From positions 1 to 11,321 of the forward strand of contig JAHFOU010000004.1 of the NCBI GenBank assembly GCA_023261525.1: a stretch of DNA of 11,321 bases, in the 5' to 3' direction. Origin of the DNA: Planctomycetota bacterium (GTDB taxonomy: Bacteria > Planctomycetota > SBBH01 > JAHFOU01). Of the stretch, positions 6,321-11,321 are shown one piece after another. Positions within the stretch are counted from its first letter, which is position 1. The number at the start of each line of letters is the position of its first letter. The translations under genes and the position numbers were made by a program. The notes under the pieces were generated by a model. That model was not told the DNA's origin, ran no database searches, and saw nothing but the letters and a program-made list of their open reading frames with translations.

Positions 6321-7631
6321 ATGCGTACCGCCCATTTCGCAAATCTGTTCGCGCTGTGTCTCGTCGGTTGCACCCGCTACCAGGCCCAACCCCTGGAGAC
6401 GAGGCGCATTCTCGACGATCTGCGCGCCGTTTCCCTGGAGAGCACGGCCTTCCATGCCTCCGACGGTCTCTCCGAGGCGGAAGCCGTCTCCCTGGCCCTG
6501 GTCCTCAACCCCGACCTGAGGTCGGGGCGTGCGGAGAAGGGCGTGGCGGAGGCCCAGCTCCTGGCCGCCGGCCTCTATCCGGACCCAGGACTCGATGCCA
6601 CGTGGATCGCCCGGGCCGATGGGACCGTCCTCGAAGGCGGCCTCCTCCAGGCCCTTCCCCTGGCCGGGGAGAGGGGCATCCGCAGGGACAAGGCCAGGCT
6701 CCGGATCGAGGAGGTGGACCTGGACCTGGCCGCCTCCGAATGGAAGCTTGCCCAGGAAGTCCGGATCGCCTTCGTCGATTGCCTGGCGGCCGAGGAGTCC
6801 GCCTCCGTGGCCAAGGCCAACCTCGACCTGAGGGAGCGTGTCGCCGCCCTGGCCAAGACCCGCCAGGAACTGGGGGCCACCCCGCCCCTGGAAGCGGACC
6901 TGGCCGCCCTGGATGCCGCCCAGCAGCATCGGGCCCTTCTCGTCGCGGAGCATCAGCAGATCCTGTCCCGTCAGCGCCTGAATGCCCTCCTGGGCCTGGG
7001 CCCGGCGGTGTCCTATCTCCTCCAGATCGAGGGGGATCCCTGGGCCCGCCGCGAGATCCCCGCAGGGATCGGGAAGCTGGAGGAGGTGGCCATCGCCCGG
7101 CGTCCCGACCTCGCCGCGGCCCGCCTGGCCTATGAGCAGGCCGAGCGGGACCTCCAGCTCGCCACCCAGGGCCAGTACCCCCGCCTCAGGATCGGCCCTT
7201 CCTACAACCAGGAGGACGGCCATGACGGCTTCGGGGTAGGCGTGGGGGTGGAGCTTCCCCTCTGGAACCGCAACCGGGGCGAGATCGCCGAGAAGCTCGC
7301 CCGCCGCCAACAGCTGGCCGAGGCCTTCCGGGCCAGGATCGCCCGGGTGCGCTCCGAGATCGCCGCCGCACGGGCCGAGCTGGACCGGGAAGCGGGCGTC
7401 CTCCAGGTCGTGGAGGAGGAGGTGAGGCCCAGGCTGGAGCACGGCGTGGCCCTCCTGGAGGAGAGCGTCAAGGCCGGCAAAGTCGACCCCTCGGCCCTGA
7501 TGCTGATCCAGGACCGCCTGTTCGGAGCCCGCCAGGACCAGCTGGGGAGCCGGGCCAGTTACCGGAAGGCTTTGATCCGTCTGGAGGAGACCGTGGGTGT
7601 GACCCTGGACGAAAAAGGAGGATTCCGATGA
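6321..7631 (+). CDS. czcC-like: Outer-membrane efflux lipoprotein, TolC/CzcC/CusC family
   Basis: 436 residues, close to the usual 410-470 for CzcC/CusC proteins. The N-terminus has a lipoprotein signal with lipobox LVGC at 14-17, so Cys17 would be acylated and anchored in the outer membrane. The protein has the two-fold repeat of the OEP family: a first half starting LSEAEAVSLALVLNPDL, and a second with RRPDLAAARLAYEQAERD, then the conserved strand-turn FGVGVGVELPLWNRNRGEI. Long Ala/Glu/Arg/Leu helices follow each half and would build the periplasmic tunnel. In the tripartite pump it forms the outer-membrane exit duct, docking with the adaptor encoded at 8068 and the permease encoded at 9341. 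Its stop overlaps the next start (ATGA, 7628-7631). The family is secure; the metal exported cannot be read from this component. Confidence 0.93.
   Translation: MRTAHFANLFALCLVGCTRYQAQPLETRRILDDLRAVSLESTAFHASDGLSEAEAVSLALVLNPDLRSGRAEKGVAEAQLLAAGLYPDPGLDATWIARADGTVLEGGLLQALPLAGERGIRRDKARLRIEEVDLDLAASEWKLAQEVRIAFVDCLAAEESASVAKANLDLRERVAALAKTRQELGATPPLEADLAALDAAQQHRALLVAEHQQILSRQRLNALLGLGPAVSYLLQIEGDPWARREIPAGIGKLEEVAIARRPDLAAARLAYEQAERDLQLATQGQYPRLRIGPSYNQEDGHDGFGVGVGVELPLWNRNRGEIAEKLARRQQLAEAFRARIARVRSEIAAARAELDREAGVLQVVEEEVRPRLEHGVALLEESVKAGKVDPSALMLIQDRLFGARQDQLGSRASYRKALIRLEETVGVTLDEKGGFR
7616..7621 (+). promoter_or_regulatory. Strong Shine-Dalgarno (AGGAGG) for the 7628 gene
   Basis: AGGAGG within an A/G-rich run, 6 bases before ATG 7628, lies inside the last codons of the outer-membrane gene. 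An optimal site plus an ATGA overlap suggests this Cys-rich protein is made in at least the same amount as the duct protein. Confidence 0.75.
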
Positions 7632-8071
7632 AGAAGCTGTGGATGGGATTCGCCGTGGTGCTGCTGGGCCTTTTCGCCGCCGTCGTGGCCGAAGAGGCCG
7701 CCAAGAAGGAGACGGTGGTCAAGGAAGGGCAAATCGTCTGCGTGGGCTGCCACCTGGAGAAGCAGTATGGGGCCGAGGCCCAGTGCACCCTCTACGCCAA
7801 GCACGCCCAGGGGCTCCTGGCGGCGGACGGCACGCTCTGGACCTTCCTCGACAACACCCGGGGACACAGCTTCATCACCGAGAAGAAACTCCTGGGCAAA
7901 CCCATCCGGGTGCACGCCTGTGCCTTTCCCAAGGCCCAGGTTCTGGAGGCGCTCACCTATGAGCTGAAGGAGGGCGAGGCCTGGGTGGCCTACGACTTCT
8001 GCAAGAACTGCGGCTGGGAGAAGGGCGACCACAAGGGCAAGGACCTCTGCCGGGACTGCGAGAAGCCATGA
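7628..8071 (+). CDS. Periplasmic Cys-rich protein with CXXCH and paired CXXC motifs, probable metal-binding accessory of the pump
   Basis: 147 residues. A clear Sec signal peptide (MKK, hydrophobic 5-20, cut near VVA/EE at 21/22) sends it to the periplasm. The mature protein holds 8 Cys: CVGCH at 38-42, Cys53, Cys98, CKNC at 125-128 and CRDC at 141-144. The two last pairs are 12 residues apart, as in a zinc-ribbon knuckle. The middle (residues 53-112: CTLYAKHAQGL, DGTLWTFLD, KPIRVHACAF) looks like one small beta-rich domain. CXXCH is also the haem c attachment motif, but one copy in a protein otherwise full of CXXC pairs fits metal or thiol chemistry better. It sits between the genes for the duct and the adaptor, overlapping both by ATGA, so it is very likely a working partner: a metal carrier, buffer or reductase-type accessory. 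I do not recognise a named family. Role inferred. Confidence 0.8.
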   Translation: MKKLWMGFAVVLLGLFAAVVAEEAAKKETVVKEGQIVCVGCHLEKQYGAEAQCTLYAKHAQGLLAADGTLWTFLDNTRGHSFITEKKLLGKPIRVHACAFPKAQVLEALTYELKEGEAWVAYDFCKNCGWEKGDHKGKDLCRDCEKP

Positions 8072-9339
8072 AACGAATCGCCGTCCTCGTCGGAGTCGTC
8101 GCCTGCCTGGGGCTTGCCGCCTGGCACTGGGGGTTCTGGTCCCCGGCTTCCCCACCGGAGAAGCCCAGGGAGGCCGCCTTCTGCAACGAGCACGGGGTCC
8201 CCGAGGCCGAATGCACCATCTGCCATCCCGAGCTGATCGGGAAGGCGGGGGTCTGCATGACCGAGAAGGTCCGGATCCACCTGGCCTCTCCGGAGGTGGT
8301 CGCCCGGGCCGGAATCGAGACCGTTGAGGTCAAACCCCAGCCCTTGGAGGAAACCATGACGGCCAACGGACGGGTGGCCTTCGACGCCACCCGCACGGCC
8401 CGGCTCTCCGGCCGCATCCCGGGGGTGATCCGAGAGATCAAGAAGGGTCTGGGCGAGGACGTGGAGGTCGGGGAGGTGCTCTTCGTCGTGGACTCCGTGG
8501 AGCTGGGGGAGGCCCAGTCGGCCTTCCTCCAGGCCGACGCCGCGGCCGAGCTGGCCTCCAAGACTGCGGCCCGAGAGCGGGCTCTCTCCGAGAAGTCCGC
8601 CACCAGCCAGACGGAGCTCCTGGCCGCCGAGGCCGAGCACCAGGCCGCCCAGACGGCCTTCTCCAGGGCTGCGGACCGTCTTCGCAACCTTGGCCTGCCC
8701 CAGGAGGAGATCGACCGCCTGAGGAAGGACCACAAGGTCTCCTCCCTTCTTCCGGTCGCAGCACCCTTCGCCGGGACCGTGGTGGAGCGCTCCGGCACGG
8801 TCGGGGAACTCTCCGATCCGGCCCGGCCCATCCTCACCGTGACCGACCTCTCCCGGGTCTGGATCCTCCTCGACATCTTCGAGCAGTCGATTGCGAAGGT
8901 GGAAGTGGGCCAGGAGGCCGTCTTCAAGGCCGACGCCTACCCGGACCGCGCCTTCAAGGGGATCCTCGCCTGGATCTCTGCCCAAGTGGACCCCGAGAGC
9001 CGTACCGTCCTGGCCCGCATGGAGGTCAAGAACGTCAAGCGCCTCCTCAAGGCCAACCTCTTCGGGAAGGCCACCATTACCGTCCGGAAGGAGGACGCGG
9101 CCCTGGCCGTGCCCAAGGCCTCGGTCCAATGGGAGGGCTGCCATCACATCGTGTTCGTGCCCGAGGGAGAGGCCACCTTCCAGACCCGGAAGGTGGAGCT
9201 GGGTTGCGAGCGGGGGAGTGACTACGAAGTTGTTTCCGGTCTCCTGCCCGGGGAGAAGGTCGTGACCCAGGGAAGCTTCCTGCTCAAGACCGAGGTCTTG
9301 AAGGGCTCCATCGGTGCCGGCTGCTGCGGGAATGACTGA
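8068..9339 (+). CDS. czcB-like: RND periplasmic adaptor (membrane fusion protein), CzcB/CusB-like, with Cys/His N-terminal metal-binding domain
   Basis: 423 residues, starting on an ATGA overlap. A hydrophobic N-terminus (4-24) serves as anchor or signal. Residues 39-63 carry a Cys/His module: FCNEHGVPEAEC (38-49), CTICH (49-53) and Cys63. The C-x-EHGVPEA-x-C-x-x-C pattern is known at the front of heavy-metal RND adaptors. The usual adaptor layout follows: first barrel/lipoyl half (about 98-145, RIPGVIREIKKGLGEDVEVG), a helical hairpin (145-225), second lipoyl half (APFAGTVVERSGTVGEL), beta barrel (DLSRVWILLDIFE) and membrane-proximal domain. The protein ends GCCGND, a Cys pair (419-420) that may bind metal. 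There is no Met cluster of the CusB Cu(I) type near the N-terminus, which argues against a plain copper/silver adaptor. It bridges the permease and the duct and may hand metal to the permease. Family secure; metal identity not. Confidence 0.93.
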   Translation: MKRIAVLVGVVACLGLAAWHWGFWSPASPPEKPREAAFCNEHGVPEAECTICHPELIGKAGVCMTEKVRIHLASPEVVARAGIETVEVKPQPLEETMTANGRVAFDATRTARLSGRIPGVIREIKKGLGEDVEVGEVLFVVDSVELGEAQSAFLQADAAAELASKTAARERALSEKSATSQTELLAAEAEHQAAQTAFSRAADRLRNLGLPQEEIDRLRKDHKVSSLLPVAAPFAGTVVERSGTVGELSDPARPILTVTDLSRVWILLDIFEQSIAKVEVGQEAVFKADAYPDRAFKGILAWISAQVDPESRTVLARMEVKNVKRLLKANLFGKATITVRKEDAALAVPKASVQWEGCHHIVFVPEGEATFQTRKVELGCERGSDYEVVSGLLPGEKVVTQGSFLLKTEVLKGSIGAGCCGND

Positions 9340-9340
9340 G

Positions 9341-11321
9341 ATGGACTTCCTGACCCGGGTCATCGACGTCTCGCTCAAGCACCGTCTCCTGGTGCTGGTG
9401 CTCTCGGCCATCCTGGTCGTCGCGGGCGCCTTGGCCATCCAGAAGCTTCCCTTCGACGCCTTCCCGGACGTCTCGGACGTCCAGGTCCAGATCAATACCA
9501 TGGCGCCCTCGCTCTCTCCGGTGGAGATCGAGCGCCAGATCACCACGCCCATCGAGCGGGGCCTGGGCGGCATCCCCGACGTCGAGCAGGTGCGTTCTCT
9601 GTCCAGGTTCGGGCTCTCCCAGGTCACCGTGGTCTTCCGGGACGCCACGCCCATCCCGAGGGCCCGGGCCCAGGTCCTGGAGAGGCTCCAATCGGTCGAG
9701 CTTCCGGCCGGTCTGGCTCGGCCCCAGCTGGGTCCCGTCGCCACAGGCCTGGGAGAGATCTACCACTACATCGTGACCGCCCCTGGAGGGGATCTCACGG
9801 AGGCCCGCACCCTGGAGGATTGGATCATCCGGCCCCAGCTCCTCTCCGTGAAGGGCATCGCCGAGGTGAACGGCTGGGGCGGCTTGGAGAAGCAGATCCA
9901 CGTAGTGGTAAAGCCCGAGCGCCTGGCCAAGTACGGGATGACCCTCCAGGAGGTGGCCGAGGCCCTGGAGCGGGCCAACGCCAACGTCGGGGGCGGCGGC
10001 GTCGACCGTGGCGGGGAGCAGCACCTGCTTCAGGGGATCTCCCGGCCGTCCACCGTGGAGGAAGTCGGGGACATCGCGCTGCGTCCATCCCACGGGACCG
10101 CCGTCCGGATCCGGGACGTCGCCGACGTCGTCCAGGACCATGAGATCCGCCGCGGCGCCGTCACGGCGGACGGCAAGGGCGAGGCGGTCCTGGGACTGGG
10201 CTTCCTCCTGATGGGGGAAAACTCGGCCGAGGTCACGACGGCCCTCCGGGAACGGATGGAGGAGGTCCGCAAATCCCTTCCCAAGGGCGCTGAGGTGAAG
10301 GTGGTCTATGACCGCCGCGTTCTCGTGGACCACGTTCTGGGAACGGTCCGCAAGAACCTCCTCGAGGGGGCGATGCTGGTGGTCGCCATCCTCTTCCTCT
10401 TCCTGGGGGGGCTGAGGCCGGCCCTGATCGTGGCCATGGCCATTCCGATCTCCATGCTCTTCGCCGTCGACGGGATGCTCAGGATCGGGATCGCCGGGAG
10501 CCTGATGAGCCTGGGGGCCATCGACTTCGGGCTCATCGTGGACAGCTCCGTGGTCATGGTGGAGAACATCGTCCGCCACCTCTCCCGGGCGGACCGCTCC
10601 CGGCCCATCCAGGAGATCGTCCGGGAAGCCTGCGTCGAGGTCAGGCGGCCCACCCTCTTCGGTGAGCTGATCATCATGATCGTCTACCTGCCCATCCTGA
10701 CCCTGGAGGGAGTGGAAGGGAAGCTCTTCAAGCCCATGGCGATGACGGTGATCCTGGCCCTGATCGGCTCCATGATCCTTTCCCTCACGCTGATGCCCGT
10801 CCTGGCCAGCCTGGGGCTCTCCAGGAAGTCGAGTCACGAGGAGCCCTTCCTGGCCCGCTGGGCCAAGCGCCTCTATGCCCCGGTCCTGCGCGGTGTGGTG
10901 GCCCGCCAGGTGCCGGTGCTCCTGGTGGCCCTGCTCTGTGTCGCCGGAGGCGTTTTCCTGGCCACCCGCCTGGGCTCGGTCTTCGTCCCCCGCCTGGACG
11001 AGGGCTCGGTGGTCATCAACACGATCCGCCTTGCCGGAGTCTCCTTGGACGAGTCCGTGCGCTACGGAACCCAGATCGAGAAGCTTCTTCTGGAGGAGTT
11101 CCCGGACGAGGTGAAGACGGTCTGGAGCCGGACGGGGACGGCCGAGGTGGCCACCGATCCCATGGGGCTGGAGGTCAGCGACGTGTTCGTCGGGTTGCAC
11201 GACCGCGCCCGATGGATGAAGGCGAGGACCAAGGACGAGCTGGTCGAGAAGATGGACAAGGCCCTCTCCGTCATGCCGGGCATGCGCTACGCCTTCTCCC
11301 AGCCCATCGAGATGCGCATGA
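9341..11321 (+). CDS. czcA-like: Heavy-metal RND efflux permease, CzcA-like, 3' end outside window
   Basis: About 660 of an expected 1000-1060 residues are present; the frame is open at the right edge. ATG 9341 is preferred for spacing, but ATG 9332, three codons earlier and overlapping the adaptor stop, is possible. TM1 (LLVLVLSAILVVAGALAI) leads to the conserved FPDVSDVQVQINT, LSPVEIERQITTPIERGLGG and LGPVATGLGEI blocks of HME-RND pumps. TM4 reads DFGLIVDSSVVMVEN (395-409), placing Asp395, Asp401 and Glu408 at the same spacing as CzcA Asp402, Asp408 and Glu415, which are needed for proton and cation coupling. CusA-type copper pumps lack this DFG start, so a divalent cation (Zn, Co, Cd, Ni) is favoured. 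LPILTLEGVEGKLFKPMA follows as usual, and the window ends in QPIEMRM of the second periplasmic loop. It is the proton-driven inner-membrane engine of the tripartite pump. Confidence 0.93.
   Translation, partial: MDFLTRVIDVSLKHRLLVLVLSAILVVAGALAIQKLPFDAFPDVSDVQVQINTMAPSLSPVEIERQITTPIERGLGGIPDVEQVRSLSRFGLSQVTVVFRDATPIPRARAQVLERLQSVELPAGLARPQLGPVATGLGEIYHYIVTAPGGDLTEARTLEDWIIRPQLLSVKGIAEVNGWGGLEKQIHVVVKPERLAKYGMTLQEVAEALERANANVGGGGVDRGGEQHLLQGISRPSTVEEVGDIALRPSHGTAVRIRDVADVVQDHEIRRGAVTADGKGEAVLGLGFLLMGENSAEVTTALRERMEEVRKSLPKGAEVKVVYDRRVLVDHVLGTVRKNLLEGAMLVVAILFLFLGGLRPALIVAMAIPISMLFAVDGMLRIGIAGSLMSLGAIDFGLIVDSSVVMVENIVRHLSRADRSRPIQEIVREACVEVRRPTLFGELIIMIVYLPILTLEGVEGKLFKPMAMTVILALIGSMILSLTLMPVLASLGLSRKSSHEEPFLARWAKRLYAPVLRGVVARQVPVLLVALLCVAGGVFLATRLGSVFVPRLDEGSVVINTIRLAGVSLDESVRYGTQIEKLLLEEFPDEVKTVWSRTGTAEVATDPMGLEVSDVFVGLHDRARWMKARTKDELVEKMDKALSVMPGMRYAFSQPIEMRM

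Noticed and set aside
7739..7753. CVGCH as proof of a c-type cytochrome
   Set aside because: Only one CXXCH, no clear distal Met pattern of a small cytochrome c, and several other CXXC pairs; metal or thiol binding is at least as likely. Left open rather than called.
9284..11200. 638-codon - strand frame opposite the RND permease
   Set aside because: Asp/His/Gln/Gly-rich shadow of the clearly homologous CzcA-like permease, which has no stop in the window because it runs off the edge.

Overview
The window is one strand of densely packed, high-GC bacterial DNA (roughly two thirds G+C by eye, with strong G/C preference at third codon positions). Every gene I can support is on the + strand. Four of the seven gene junctions are ATGA overlaps. 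No rRNA, tRNA, IS element, CRISPR array or integration scar was seen. GC content, coupling style, a GspK-like giant pseudopilin and an HME-RND efflux set would fit a high-GC Gram-negative such as a Holophagae-type Acidobacteriota, but that placement is a guess; only 'Gram-negative with an outer membrane' is well supported (TolC-family lipoprotein, RND tripartite pump).

Region A (2-5816) is a three-gene, translationally coupled envelope/secretion module. It starts with the 3' part of a gluzincin-like metallopeptidase-fold protein (HEAVH then WFHEG). Next is a 1224-residue GspK/PilX-like pseudopilin with a short prepilin leader, a GspK-type NTAP / helix-hairpin-helix core, an EF-hand-like loop and a long C-terminal extension that looks like a LamG/concanavalin-type beta sandwich. 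Last is a signal-peptide protein of unknown function with a beta-rich front and a helical back. The exported character of all three, and the stop-start overlaps, suggest they are made together and act at a type II secretion or type IV pilus-like machine.

A gap of about 50 bp (5817-5865) holds an imperfect inverted repeat and is locally more A/T-rich. It is the natural boundary between the two modules.

Region B (5866-11321, running off the right edge) is a heavy-metal RND efflux operon. It encodes a small Cys-rich exported protein, a CzcC/CusC-like outer-membrane lipoprotein, a second exported Cys-rich protein with CXXCH and paired CXXC motifs, a CzcB-like periplasmic adaptor with a Cys/His-rich N-terminal domain and a C-terminal Cys pair, and a CzcA-like RND permease whose TM4 carries the acidic motif typical of divalent-cation pumps. 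The three pump parts are standard. The two accessory Cys-rich proteins, and the Cys/His modules on the adaptor, are the least ordinary part: they look like periplasmic metal-binding or metal-delivery factors built into the operon. No regulator is visible in the window.
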